DNA of 64,000 nucleotides from assembly GCA_963457665.1 (NCBI GenBank), contig OY735212.1, positions 19,197,747 to 19,261,746 of the forward strand. The letters run 5' to 3'. The stretch is from Thysanoteuthis rhombus (lineage: Eukaryota > Mollusca > Cephalopoda > Oegopsida > Thysanoteuthidae). The notes under the pieces were generated by a model. It ran no database searches and had not been told where the DNA came from. It saw only the letters and a list, made by a program, of their open reading frames with translations. A program made the position numbers and the translations under genes. Every line of letters starts with the position of its first letter. Position 1 is the first letter of the stretch. Below are positions 1 through 11,799 of the stretch, one piece after another.

Positions 1-233
1 CTCAAATAGCAATGGGCTGGTTACATTGCAAGAACAGCAGATAAACGCTGGACAGCACAATTCACAATGTGAATCCCCAGAGATCATTTGCAAAACAGTG
101 AGACTGTCAGGAAATAAGATGGCATTTCAAACTTGACAAGTTTAGAAAAATACTGGCTCCAAGATGCCCATGATAGAGAGGTGTGGCCAATCTTATGGAA
201 GGTCTATGTCCAATGACAGACACTAAAAGGTGG
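1..233 (+). mobile_element. RTE-like retrotransposon 3' end, truncated by window start
   Basis: This is the sense-strand tail of the window's main non-LTR family. It contains the conserved stretch encoding the KWQWAG(Y/H)VAR-type motif (bases 1-40), then the piece with 'atccccagagatcat', and it ends near 'ggtctatgtccaatgac'. The same landmarks recur in at least ten other copies here. Frames are broken. It probably continues upstream of the window. This copy lacks the TGA-triplet tail seen in others. Confidence 0.75.
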
Positions 234-383
234 ATACTAAAGATCAAATCTATTTCTTAAACCTACTCTCCATTGCCGATCTCGCATGTTTGTTTTTGTT
301 TCTGAACCGAACCGATAGTATCAGTAAAACTTTCATGTTAAAAATGGAGGGAAAAAGTATTCAAAATTAATAATGATGATTTA

Positions 384-1052
384 CATCATTATCATCATCA
401 GTATTTTAATGTCCATCATTGGACATAGACCTTCCCCAGGATTTGTCATAATTCTCAATCATGGGTGTCGTGGAGCCAGTATTTTCTGAATTTGTCTAAT
501 TCATTTCTCCATCTTGTGTTCTATCAGCCTCAATTTCTTGTGTGATCTCTGGGTATCCATGTTGTGAGTCGTGATGTCCATCAGCTGTATTTCATTCTCA
601 AAACATAGCCTGCCCATTGCCATTGAGTTTTTTAGAAGTTTTTATGATGTCTCAGACTCCCATTTTCTTTCTTATATACTGTGCTATCTTGTGATCTCTC
701 CATGTAAAGTTGAGCATACTTCTCAGTTTGCAGGTCTGTCTTTTGGTAAGGTTCCATGTTTCAGCTCCATAAATGACTATCAGGAGAATGCATTGGTTGG
801 ATACTCTTCTTTTTAGGATCATTGTGATCATCTGGTTTTTGAAAGTTGAGCCTGCTCAGCCGAAAGGCTTGCCATCCTAGAGTGATTTTTCACTTGATTT
901 CCTACTCTTTCTAGGATCTCATTGAGATTTGTTGTCCCAGGTAGATGTAGTGGTCTACCTTGCCAAGTTTTGCATCTTCTATCTTGACAGTTATATTCTT
1001 ATTCTCAAAGTGATTGTTGCATATTATTTTCATTTTACTGAAGTTCATAATA
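384..1052 (-). mobile_element. RTE-like retrotransposon 3' fragment
   Basis: Reading the minus strand, this covers the region after the reverse transcriptase catalytic core through the C-terminal domain to the 3' end. It begins on the plus strand with 'catcattatcatcatcag', the complement of the (TGA)n tail, followed by the complement of 'ggtctatgtccaatgatg'. It contains the antisense of the Y-N-Q-C-I-L-P / Y-G-A-E-T-W region that is readable at 39892-40155. Stops and indels break the frame. The 5' truncation is typical of target-primed insertion. Confidence 0.8.
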
Positions 1053-1977
1053 CTTCATCAAATATGAAAAAAATTGAAAGTTAGAATATATATCTGAATA
1101 ATGCATTTATCAATAGTTATTTCATTTCTGTTCAATGACCTAGCTACATCCAACTGTATTTCCTACCCTGTCATTTTTTTAAAATCACTTTTTAGATTAT
1201 TTTGATATTTTTTTTCCAGGATTTCCCAAGATATTTTGCACCCTTAGAGCTCCCCTCCCTCTACAGGGTCAGGGTCTATGTATCCCACACGTCACTTCTG
1301 TTCTGTTTTGATAAAATGAATATGAGTTTTATTTCTAGGTCACCAAAAAGGTATCATGGAATTTTTTGATGTCTTGCTTTTATATGGTTAAAAGAGCCTC
1401 TTTAACTTATTTGTAATACAGCTGTTAGTAAAATACAAGCTTCTTACTTGACCTAATATTCAAACACTCTATGCCACTAATGACCACCATCATAACTCAC
1501 TTACTGAGTCATTTCCATTTCAAATAATTTGCCAACCTACAGCACAAAAGCTTTCAATCTTATCTCTATATCACGGTTCAATTTTTTTTCTCATTGTTTA
1601 TTTCATTGCAAACTTTCCTTCAGGGTGATCTTAACAAAATGACAAATCTTGATAGAATGCTGATTCCAATACTTAATGCCAAAGTCTCAACAGCCTTTCT
1701 GCTAATTGAACATCAGAGATAAGATGAAGAAAATTGTCCCCACTCCATTTTGTTTGACATTTGACTCTTTTCCAAGGACAAAGACAATAATTGTTCTTAA
1801 CCAATGAAATCTAAAGAGAAGAGCAATTTCCAGTTACCATGGTTTAATGGTTACCTCTTTGATCCGGATGCAAAGTAGGAAACGTCATGAAGATAAATCC
1901 GAGTGTATCTTGATTGGTTGATTGGAAAATTTGATTTAGGCAAACATCTTCTTCATTGTGTGTGTAACAGTTGGACT
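1053..1977. other. unassigned AT-rich stretch
   Basis: No recognisable coding region or repeat family is visible. Short poly-T runs occur near 1180-1215 and 1580. Confidence 0.5.
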
Positions 1978-2257
1978 AGCACAGTATATTAGCGGAAACA
2001 CAGGAGTCAGAGATATCATAGAATCCAATGAGTTTATCACGTTGCGTGAATGTCAGACAACCGCTGGACATTACGACTCACAGTGTGGATCCCAAGGGAT
2101 CATAAGCAAAACTGTGGCCAGCAAAATATGAGATGGTATGACAAACTAGACAAGTTCAGAAAGTATTGGTTCCATGATGCCTGTGATAGAGAGGTATGAC
2201 AAATATTTGGGAAGGTCTTTGTCCAATGGCGGAGACAAAAGGCTGATGATGATGCTG
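1978..2257 (+). mobile_element. RTE-like retrotransposon 3' end with TGA-triplet tail
   Basis: Sense-strand 3' piece of the same family. It starts at the position equivalent to the R-D-H-K codons ('cacagtatattag'), passes the 'gtggatccc' landmark and ends 'aaaaggctgatgatgatg'. The simple triplet tail is characteristic of RTE-clade ends. The frame is destroyed. Confidence 0.75.
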
Positions 2258-2473
2258 TTATTTCTTTCACAACATTTCAGCCATGTATCCTGCATCCTTC
2301 ATTGGCTATTCTCTGCTTTCTTTCCGTCGTCCACCTCCCAATATTTCTTCAAGGGAAAGTTACAGACAAAAAAGAAACTGTAAAAAAGATTTGAAATCCT
2401 ACAACACACATTTTTCTTTTAATCAAAATCTAGCGCTATAGAGAAATGTCTATTTTCATAAAATTTTTCGTTA

Positions 2474-3680
2474 CATCATCAGTCTGTTAGCATCCATCGT
2501 TAGACATAAACCTTCCTCTAGATTCGCAGCACCTCTCTATCATAGGCATTGCGGAGCAAGTACTTTCCAAATTTATCTAGCTCTTCATGTCAACTTATTT
2601 TCTGTCAACCTGATCCTCACACCTGATCTCTGGGGATCTACATTGTAAGTTGTGATATCCAGCCCATTGCCATTTGAGTTTTCTAACATTTTCTATGATG
2701 TCTCAGACTCCTGTCTTATCTCTATTATACTGTGCTGTCTTATGATCTCTCCATGTGAGGTTGAGCCTGATTCTCTCATAAGCACACAGCATGGTTCTCA
2801 GTTTGAGGGTCAATCTTTTGGTTAGGTTCAATGTTTTAGTTCCATATGTGACTATTGGTAGGATACATTGGTTGGATACCCTTATTTTGGGGACTAGTAG
2901 GATTTTTTGTTCTTAAAAGTTGAGCTTGCTGTACCAAAAGCTTACCAACATAGTGATTCTTCACTTTATTTTGTCCTCTTTTGATGACTTTATGGAGACT
3001 TGCTATCATAGGTAGATGTAGTGGTTTACTTTCTCTAGCTCTCTATTTTTTATTCTAATCGTTGTCTTTGTCCCCAGCATGTTTGTTGTACATGACATTT
3101 GTTTTATTGAAGTTCATGTTGAGGCCAACTTTCTTGTTTGCTTCATTTAGCTCATATAACATTATTTGAATATAGTGGAGGTTCTCAGCAGAGAGGATGA
3201 TGTTTTCAGCAAATCTGAGGTTACTTAGGTATTCTCTGTCTATCCTGATTCTTTTGTGTTCCCATTCTTAGTTCTGGAAGATCATCTCAAAGAAGGCTGT
3301 GAAGAGTTTTGCTGAGATGGTATCACCTTGTCTCACTCCTTTTTCTAGTTGAAAGGGAATAGAACCTTTATATAGCCTGATGAAGGAAGTTCTGTGTTGG
3401 TAGATACATTGCAATACTCTCATATATACAAGGTGTACACCTTGTTTTATTATTATGTTAATGACTTTTGGGATTTCCACAGAATTAAAGGCCTTTCTTA
3501 AAGTCAACAGATGCTACAGCTTGTGGCATTCTATATTCCGCTGCTTTCTCTTTTAGTTAGTCTACTGAATGGAGATGGTTGATGGTTTGGTAGCCTTTTC
3601 CGAAGCCAGCTTATTCCCCTTGGTTGGTTTTCATCTAGCGTCTAGCTGATTTGGTTGGTGATCACTTTGATAAAGAAAAA
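2474..3680 (-). mobile_element. RTE-like retrotransposon, longest copy, 5'-truncated
   Basis: The minus strand carries about 1.2 kb of a non-LTR element. In order it has an A-G-F-x-K-G-Y region near 3610-3580, the F-N-S-V-E block near 3490, the G-V-R-Q-G-D-T-I-S block near 3320, the post-catalytic region, the C-terminal tail domain, and the 3' end, which on the plus strand reads 'catcatcagtctgttagc'. G-V-R-Q-G-D with a following A-K-L-F-T-A is typical of RTE-clade reverse transcriptases. Everything upstream (endonuclease and N-terminal RT) is missing. Several stops and frameshifts make it non-functional. Confidence 0.85.
3268..3507 (-). pseudogene. reverse transcriptase fragment (RTE-like), partial
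   Basis: An open stretch of 79 codons inside the longest RTE copy. Residues 5-11 read KAFNSVE, matching the start of the RT palm region (usually F-D-S-V-E; the catalytic-site-like D is N here). Residues 56-68 hold GVRQGDTISAKLF, matching the conserved G-V-R-Q-G-D-x-I-S-P-K-L-F block. The Y-A-D-D catalytic box lies beyond the end of this frame and is not readable here. The initiator ATG is fortuitous. An intact RTE protein is roughly 1,000 residues, so this is a small relic with no expected activity. Confidence 0.8.
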
Positions 3681-4265
3681 AACTTGAAATTCGACACTTC
3701 AACATCTTGTGTGCTGTCTAATATACGTAGTGACTATCAACAATGGCTGATTGTCGAGTGATCACACTGCACACATGCACACTTCTTCAATTGTAATGAG
3801 ATTGCAACTCGTTTTCTTTTAACTCAATGTTTTTGTCTTATGCTTTGATCTACATAATAGTTCTTTAATCAGATTTAAAGCCTAATAAGCAGAATAGAAT
3901 GAAAAAGCACGAAAAAGGTGAGCATGGCCGTCTCTAATTCTTGGTTTTCTTTGAATAACTTAAGTCGCCAACACTAAAACTGAATATTCTAATCCACGCA
4001 AAACCTCCTACTTATTCACGCCCGTCCCCACCATACATCCATACACAACTTTGAAACACTTTAAGCTAATACCAAGAGCAAAAGTTTCTGACAGCCAAAG
4101 AAATATCATCAAACGTTATTGCCTAAACAACGTCAACAACCAATCATTTGTTGGAAAAAAAAAGAAATTGAAAGCAGCCACATGCTATTTCATGAATATG
4201 TTTGTACTTAAAGACATGAGTATTCAGAAATGGACTAATGTCTCTGAGTACAAACATATTCACAG
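3681..4265. other. unassigned stretch
   Basis: An open frame of 93 codons begins at 4051 but runs into the microsatellite at 4270 and shows no domain. I regard it as chance. No repeat was recognised. Confidence 0.5.
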
Positions 4266-4440
4266 AACCATGTGTGTGTGTATCTCCTGTATATATATAT
4301 GCATATATATATATATATATATATGTATGTGACAGCCTATTTGTGTATCTCCGGTATATATATGTGTATGACAGCCTGTTTGTGTATCTTCAGTATATAT
4401 GTATATGTATATGTATATATATATATCTTTATGTATGGAC
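4266..4440. repeat. TA/TG-rich minisatellite, unit about 40 bp
   Basis: Units contain 'gacagcct' and 'ttgtgtatct' followed by a TA run of variable length. Clear units lie at about 4331-4369 and 4370-4405, with a partial one at 4274-4330. The small frames across it on both strands (runs of Y-I-Y-I) are artefacts of the TA repeats. Confidence 0.75.
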
Positions 4441-4674
4441 TTGGATGATTGATTAAAAGGAAGGTTGACGACGGAAGTAGAAAATTTTGACATTTCAACT
4501 CATTTGTCTGCCAAACATTCTATTTATTTTTTTTTTTTTTAGAAAAAGTAAAAAGCCACCCAAGAATATGACATGTTCTGTTTCTTGTCTCAAAGACTTA
4601 ACTTTGTTTCCTCCTGTTGAGAGAAAGTTACATTAAGTTTGTATTCACCGACTTGAAATTTAGTATTTTCGTTT

Positions 4675-4740
4675 TTTTACCCGTCTATTTTTTCTTTCTC
4701 CCATCTCTCTCTCTCTCTCTTTTATTTTTCTCTTTGATCT
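4675..4740. repeat. short pyrimidine-rich tract
   Basis: Plus-strand T/C tract with a (CT)n core near 4703-4722. Confidence 0.6.
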
Positions 4741-4883
4741 TTTTATGTTTTGTATTAAGAGCTTTGTTTTCTCAATTTTCCTGCACCATAACCATTTCTC
4801 TAGATGTTTATCATTTTTAAAACCTGACATTTTTTACCCATTATCGCCCTGTGACAAGCAGGTAGGATGAGTAGTTACCAAGT

Positions 4884-5226
4884 GCAGGTCGCACCAATGG
4901 AGCTAGAGGGCAGAAAATGCAAACATATACTCCTTATTATCTCTAGAAAAAATGCTTTCATTTGATTTTTTAGGTTCTCCCTCTCGGGAGAGGTTCTTGT
5001 AATGTGAGTTTATGCTAAATTGGTCCTTTATTAAATTGGCAGCATTCAGGGTTTTTTTTTAAATTCAAACTTTTTAAGAATCACTGCCCAACGAAAGGCA
5101 AGAGAAGTAACTTATCCAATGATCACCATTTTTTTCCAATTTTTTTTATTGATCACCCCCAACATGGCATGCTGCCAAAAGATGTTATCCACATGAAGGT
5201 CTCTGTTGAGTGACTAACCAGTACAG
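4884..5226 (+). repeat. family A dispersed repeat, 5'-truncated
   Basis: It shares with other A copies, in order: 'caccaatggagctagaggg', 'tactccttattat', 'tatgctaaattgg', 'caacgaaaggcaagag', two TGATCACC words, 'catggcatgctgccaaaag', and the end 'gagtgactaaccag'. The left inverted motif (TTAGAAACTRTCA) is absent. No coding capacity. Confidence 0.7.
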
Positions 5227-5650
5227 TGGTATTTGAAATAAAATGAATACTGATAATGCTGGTTTAATCCTTTCCCTACTCCTGGAAGCTGATGCTTGCA
5301 AGGTATTTGATACTCTGAAGAGTGTTCCTAGTACTGATCATCATCTGCTTGCATATGTCTTGATTACCACTCATGAGTAGCATTGTAAACAGTGGGTGAT
5401 CACATCTATGGATGGTCGGAATCAAAATTCAGATGTTGCTTGAAATACCCCGTCATGAATTCTTTTGAAGTTTTTACTGAATCCTCATGTTCCAGCAGTG
5501 TTTGCATATCTTACTAGAGAGGCCAGAGGATGAAGGTGGCATCTGCCAGATGGTTGATATCAGTTGTGTCATCCTTAAAGTATTCCATGTATATATATCT
5601 GCCATCATTAACAATAGCCATGCTTTGTTCCTACTCCACAATCCAAAGAG
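5227..5650. other. unassigned stretch
   Basis: Mixed composition, slightly less AT-rich than its surroundings. No frame or repeat recognised. Confidence 0.45.
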
Positions 5651-5825
5651 TACAAGAATATCTTGAATAGTGTAGTTTTTAAATTAGTACTGCTGTACAA
5701 ATTAATGTGACCAAGTTTGAGTGGGGAAAAGACATTAAATTATGATAAGACTTTGAACATTGCAGTTTTGAACAGTATAGAATATTCTGGAATGAATTGA
5801 CTGCGCTTATCAGAGTATACCTGTA
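5651..5825 (+). mobile_element. family E MITE, pogo-like ends
   Basis: A 175-bp element. The left end is 'tacaagaatatcttgaat' and the complement of the right end is 'tacaggtatactctgataag', an imperfect inverted repeat flanked by or starting with TA. Internal landmarks 'gacattaaattatgata' and 'gactttgaaca' recur in four other copies. TA-bounded ends suggest the Tc1/mariner/pogo superfamily (inference). No coding capacity. Confidence 0.6.
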
Positions 5826-6793
5826 CATTGTATGCACACAGAATGTCAACATTTCCATTTGGAAATCTATCAGGATATTGACCGACCTAGGGATTGATCA
5901 TACAATCAACTGGTAAACTGCACACTACTGCTTATATCCACTAGGTCATTGTCCTACAAAACAATCAGATGGTGAAATTCTTAAGCCTTAAACCAAATGT
6001 CTGTGCCTTTCCGATCAAAGGTTCCTACATGGTGTTCAATTTAGAATTTAGGATAGGATATCCCTGAGCATGAACAGCAGAATGAGAACAAGCTATTCCA
6101 GTGAATCAGATAAAGGGTTCAATTTGAAAATCAAAGGATGCCATCAAATACAATAAGGCACCTGAGGATAGCTTCAGGATACAATGACTGAAACATTGTG
6201 ACTATAACGACTATGATGGGGACATCGGTTTGAATGAATCAGTGAATAATAATGATAATTCTTCACCTCGGAAATTCAGACAGAAGTTCATTTTGATATG
6301 GGCAGCTCAAACATGCCTCAGATATTGCAATAGAAAAAATCAGATGATACATATACCATCCTCTTTTAGTCTTGAATTGAAGAACTGCTTGAAAGCATAG
6401 TGAAACCTTTCAATAGAATTATTTTTTAATGGAACTTTTTTGTAAATTAAATAAAGAAATTTATTAAAATTTTGTGGATAGTAAATTCGATCAGAAGTCA
6501 TTCCCATGTTTTAACATTTGAATCTTGAATACAAATCTAAGAGTTAAATACAGGAGGGATGAGCAGTTCAAGAAGGTGATCTATAACAAGTACATACAGT
6601 GTTGTCAAGAAGACTTGAATGTAATCTTTGTTCTTGAAAAGAATATGGTTTTAACTGTTTGTTAAATAAATCAATGAACGAGCCCAACCTTCGAGTCACA
6701 GATAAACTCTACTACACATATCAAAGCAGTGTGTAATTCTTTTGATCAATGGAACCACCATAGCATCTTATTTTGTTTAATTCAGTTTTATAT
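5826..6793. other. unassigned stretch
   Basis: About 970 bp with no gene or recognised repeat. Confidence 0.45.
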
Positions 6794-7104
6794 CACAAGA
6801 CATCACAGTATATCAGAGCAAGGAAAAGAATCTGAAAAATTATAGAATCCATCCGAAAACCTAAATGGCAATGGGCTGGTTATGTTGAGAGAGTGTCAAA
6901 CAACTGCTGGACATCACAACTGACAATGTTGATCATTAGAAAACATATGCGAAAATGGGGCTAACAAAATATAAGATGGCATAACAAACTAGATAAGTTC
7001 AGGAAGTACTGGCTCTGCGACGCTCACAATAGAGAGGTCTGACAAATCTTTGGGAAGGTCTATGTCCAACAATGGACGCTAAAAGGCTGAAGATGATGAT
7101 GATT
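6794..7104 (+). mobile_element. RTE-like retrotransposon 3' end with GAT-triplet tail
   Basis: Sense-strand copy. It has 'caagacatcacagtatatc', the 'aatggcaatgggctggtta' landmark (K-W-Q-W-A-G-Y), the tail domain, and the end 'ctgaagatgatgatgatt'. A 60-codon frame on the opposite strand is a shadow. Confidence 0.78.
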
Positions 7105-8009
7105 GCTGCAGACTTCAAGTAAATAGTGAAATAAATGAGTCTGAAGAGGGAATTTTCTACTGAAGCCATGGTGTTAGGCATTTTAGTGTGTGTATTGGGG
7201 GTGTTGCTTGATGCTTTTTTAATGAATAAAAGAAAAAGTGCTTGAATGATTAAATGATTGAATTAGTTGCATAAAAACCAACGAAGCAAATGATTTAGTT
7301 GGGACAGGGTTAATATTATGGGTATCAACTGCTAGACTATGAATCATTCATCTTTTTCCGAACATTTAATCAAGGCAGAGACAGCAAAACAAATTACACT
7401 GATTTGATTTGACTCGACTCAGTAGTACCATATATGTATTCATATATACACATATATGTATATATATAGAGAGAGAGAGAAGTGGTCTTTGATATATAAA
7501 TTCATGAAATTATAGGCTAAGCATAACAAAATATCAGTTTAGCTGTCTCACATAATTGTATCTTGGTGTACTGAAATGGGACTGGTAAATATATCATTAG
7601 ACTACATTTATGTACATTCAGGAACGTATATTTATACATAAAATATACATGTATGTATTTGTTGATAGAATAGAGATATATGTATAAAGATTTGCATCAG
7701 TGTGAAATCTTTCTCTATAGTTTAATATGTATCTACAATTATCAATTAATATATATATATATGTACATATATACAGACATTTATTTTGATATATTCATTA
7801 TTCATGTGCTCAGATGTGAGTATATTTTTTGGTGTGTGTGTATATTAGTACATACTTATTAGAGCATGAACACATATAAACCAATATTTGTGTATGTATG
7901 TTAGTGCTTACATAGATCTATTCCTAATCACATTTATCCATTGTATCTTGATGGTCATTCATGTTATTAGATGGAAAAGATTCACTTCACTGTATACATT
8001 AGTCATCTG
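7105..8009. other. unassigned stretch with microsatellites
   Basis: Contains a TA/GA tract near 7440-7480, TA-rich tracts near 7745-7775, and a TG tract near 7832. No gene recognised; the ORF from 7680 is TA-derived. Confidence 0.5.
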
Positions 8010-8410
8010 CCACTTCTCCATGGGGCTGGGGAGGAGAGATATATCTCCAATGGTGGGATGAGGATATATTCAGAATATACCTTAGTGGCAACCCTGTTAT
8101 ATGATAGGCAATCCACCTATGGAGAAGGTGCTGCATTTTCCGCCATTTGTACTCTAAGCTAGTATGACCCACTGCATGGTGATGATGTCAGATGGTGCAC
8201 TCGTCAGTTAATGGAGACACGTGTCCTAGCCCCGAAGATGATGAAGCAAGCACCAGCAAATGATATTATATTGGAACATTAAGTTGGGGTTACTTAAAAC
8301 AATTGTACTGCAGCATTATCCTTTATTAACAACAAGATTCCAACTTTCAAACCCCTTCATCCATGGTGAAAAGACCCCCTTTCCTCACCCAGCAGACACC
8401 TATCTCATGT
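8010..8410 (+). repeat. family B dispersed repeat
   Basis: Landmarks shared with 19421-19775 and 30509-30780: 'cagaatata' with a following 'gtggcaaccc', 'acattaagttggggtta', 'caattgtac', and 'ctttcaaaccccttcatcc'. No inverted ends or coding region could be recognised. A 63-codon frame inside is not conserved in the other copies. Confidence 0.6.
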
Positions 8411-8415
8411 TTATA

Positions 8416-8452
8416 TATATATATATATACATACATACATACATACATAGAG
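8416..8452. repeat. (TA)n plus (CATA)n microsatellite
   Basis: A TA run followed directly by CATA tetranucleotides. Confidence 0.85.
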
Positions 8453-8460
8453 AGAAATCT

Positions 8461-8832
8461 AATTAGTCACTCAATAGAAACTGCCACATGACTTCCTTTG
8501 GCAGCATGCCTTAGTGAGGGTGATCAATTGAGAAATTAGGAAAAATGAGTGATAAATAAATAAATGATTTCTCTCACCTTCAGTTTGGCATTGATTATTA
8601 AAAATAATTCTGAATTTTCAAAAGAACAATCATGAATACACTCAGGGAGCAATTTGGCATAAAATTGCATTATTATTTGATCCTCCTTACAAAAAAAGCT
8701 CATGGGTGGGTAATGTCCAAAGAAACCAAGAACATTTTTTTCTAGATATAATAAGAAGTAAATGCTCCATTTGTGATACATGGATAAATCATTTAAAAAC
8801 TGAAGAAACGGCTTTGGCTGACAGTTTCTAAT
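8461..8832 (-). repeat. family A dispersed repeat, near full length
   Basis: On the minus strand it starts with TTAGAAACTGTCA (complement at 8820-8832) and ends through the GCATGC word and the complement of 'caatagaaactgccacatg'. Both inverted end motifs are therefore present. A 107-codon open frame across it (8536-8859, minus) has no counterpart in other copies and is taken as chance. Confidence 0.72.
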
Positions 8833-9481
8833 ATATGTGTGTGCTTCTTTAGTCAGCAATCTTTCATCTGACCATAAAATGAGATTATATGCAAATTTTT
8901 ATGATTATTTGTTTGCGCTTATATAGAAAGATCTCATTGATTAACTTTTCTATTATGACACAACGATAGAAATTGAATCAAAGAAACTTTCAAGACTTTA
9001 TTTCTGATCATACATTAAAACAGCTCGTGACGAGTCGAGACTTTAAAAACTTAAAATTAGGATACGTGAATTATTAAAGATAAGTTATCTAATGAAATAG
9101 TTTTAGGCTCCTTTGTGCCGATCCCTACATAAATAACCCTGTCATTTCTGACGGGTATGTTCTAGCTGATACATAATTGATTAAAGACAACAGACAAAGA
9201 ATGTTTTTTCAATTCTAAAGTTAAGTTGTCTTGTTCACTTTAAGAGAACATATGTTTTGATCTAAAAGATATAGATATTGTCGAAAAGTATGTGATCGAG
9301 TGTTTTTGAACATATTTCTGGACATTACGAACACCAAGGAGAAACTGTGGATGTTGAACTTTTTTTATTATCATTTTGAATACTGTCAAAGTCCGCAGTT
9401 GTCATCCATGCATGATGATGACGTCACACACAGTGACGAGTAAAATAAATTAATGTCTGGGCCAAATGTATGTAACAGTTG
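8833..9481. other. unassigned stretch
   Basis: No gene or known repeat. It includes a small 'gcatgatgatgacgtcac' segment near 9408. Confidence 0.45.
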
Positions 9482-9920
9482 TTAGAAACCATCAACGAAA
9501 GCTGTCAACATAGGTTTTTCCAGTTTTTAAACTGGTCTTGCTGGCTGGCTATATATGTATGCATGCATCACATGCACAAGCCATACTAATGGATATAGAG
9601 GGCATGGAAATTTAAACATATACTCCTTATTATTCATAGAAAGAATGTTGTTTGTTTTTTTATAAATACCCCTTCTCTATATATTTTTTAGTTGCAGGTC
9701 TAGTTTGCAACGTAATGCTAAATCGACCCCTTAGTTTGTGACCATCATCATTCAAGTTATTGATGACATTTTGGTGATCACTGCCAAACAAAAGGCAAGA
9801 ATAGTATCTTGTTCATTGATCAGCCCATTCGCCAATTTTAAAATTGTTCACAGCCTAATCGGTATGCTGCTGAAAGATGTAGGTCACATACATAATTTCT
9901 ATTTGGTGACTAACCAGACC
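9482..9920 (+). repeat. family A dispersed repeat, full length
   Basis: Starts 'ttagaaaccatcaac' and ends 'ggtgactaaccagacc'. It has all internal landmarks, including 'aaacataTACTCCTTATTAT' and the paired GATCA words. Used as a reference copy for family A. Confidence 0.75.
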
Positions 9921-11040
9921 GCTAACAATTGTTGAATATGTTTAGAATCCTGATTCCAAAAACTGAAGCAGATCTTGTTTAGTTTCGAGTTCCTTGATTT
10001 TACTGCGTTGGGTTCAAGGAAATGCAGCCTTTTTTCAAAAGGTGCAAAATGTTTTATAGTATACGTGTATTTGCCATGTAAATATCCGTCCCAAGCATTT
10101 TATGTTCATTGATGTTTGTACAAATAGAGTTTTGATCAGATGGACTGAGCATCAACAAGTAGGCTTCATCCCCAACATTTCTCACTATAAGGCTTGCATA
10201 TTCATTTCTTCTCCATCAACTGCTCTAAAGAAAGGTCCTTTGTCTATCTCCCCTATTTTCTTTTGTGTCGGTAAATACAAAGTGAGCGTTATTTATTTTC
10301 TTACATTCATTTCTGTGCTTGTTGCTTTATCTATATTTTCTTAACTCTTAGATTCATGAACTGGTTGACACTGTTCCTCTAGTCATTTGAAGTCTTTTGT
10401 GAATAGATGAAAAATGAAGGAACTTTTCCATGATTAGAATAGAAATAATTTCTTTTTTCAAATCTACCTAAAATTCAAAAGAGTTGATCAATTGTTCATA
10501 CTCTTGAAATTCACATTTAATTCTCTTTTTATGAACTTGAGAGTTAAACCAAAAAACAACAAATCTGTCCTATTGATATGAGCATCACCACTGCTACAAC
10601 AAAAAATCTAGACGTGGCAAAGGCTTATTTCACCAAGATCTTCTTTTATCCAAATAATTAACTTCTTTTTGTAGGTGAGTGATGAAGTTTCCACAGCTGG
10701 ACCTAACATAATTGTCCCTTCTCTCAGATTTCTTCTTTCAGAGTTGATTCTTTAAAATATCTAAAATGATAGGCATATCTCTCTTTGTACGAACAGACCT
10801 GAGTAAATGAGCTGGAAAATAGGCCTCATCAGGTGGTACAAAGTATGGACCTGGATAAATAAAGATATGAACTTTGCAAAATTAGCTGTTCACAAGGACT
10901 GGACAGGGGTTGAGCTGAGCTATAGATCTAATCCTAATGAACAAGAATATCCTGATCATTTGAGGCTCTTTATTCCGTCACAATTATCAACAATAACAAA
11001 AAAAAAAAATCTTCTCTAGAATTTAATCCTACTTTTTTTT
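9921..11040. other. unassigned stretch
   Basis: Holds open frames of 80 codons (10102-10344) and 70 codons (10807-11019) without recognisable domains. No repeat family found. Confidence 0.45.
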
Positions 11041-11275
11041 TCTGTAGACTCCTTGTGGAGCATAGGGCCAAAACCACACCCCGATTGGTAATGTTGCTGT
11101 AGTTTTAATTGTAAGTAGGTTTTTAGAAGGTGGAGTTACTAGCCTGGTGTCTGACCCTCCTCCTTTACCTGTGAATGTGACTGACTGCTATTTACTCATA
11201 CCTGGTGGGGGAAGCACACCGCTGCAATCTGTAGATTCTGTTTTGTCTGCTGGTAACAGTTATGCCACTTGCATC
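11041..11275. repeat. GC-richer candidate repeat
   Basis: A roughly 235-bp stretch clearly less AT-rich than its surroundings, with 'ctccttgtggagcataggg' and 'agcctggtgtctgaccctcc'. It has the look of a retroelement untranslated region or SINE body, but no second copy lies in the window, so the assignment is weak. Confidence 0.3.
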
Positions 11276-11799
11276 TTCATAATCCTATTTTGACTGAAAA
11301 AAAAGGCCATCATAATATTCTGTTTTATTTAGATATTTTCTGCTTGGTAAAAATCATTGAAATCAATATTTACGTCTTGGTTTTTGTTGTAAAGAAAGAT
11401 ATTTCTGTATTTTGTTGTCGGTATTTGGTATTTTCTGAGATGAAGTATGAAGACGAATAGTGATTATTTTTTCTTCTAAAGAGTGATGCTTAAGAAGTTT
11501 GAAGGTTGAAAACCTTTTTTTGTATGTGGCTAACTTTGGGGGCTGGATTAGAATGAGGACAAATGGACTGCGTTCAAAACATTGTTTCATTTTTGGCAAA
11601 GTTCAAATTTATACGTATGGTTTATTTATTATCCGTTTATACACGTGAAGGTTTGTAAATAAGAGTTGAAAAAACTGAATGATTGATATCTCTGCTTTCT
11701 TTTTATCAATTTATAACTCTGATGGAAATAGAGAGTAATGCAAGTATATGGTGTACACCTATTTCTCAATTTTCAGGTTTTTGTTTGCTCAGTGTCTGT
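11276..11799. other. unassigned stretch
   Basis: Two overlapping opposite frames (63 and 78 codons) near 11269-11599 show no domain. Confidence 0.45.

Noticed and set aside
8536-8859. 107-codon minus-strand frame as a gene
   Set aside because: It lies inside a family A copy, and equivalent positions in other A copies are not open.
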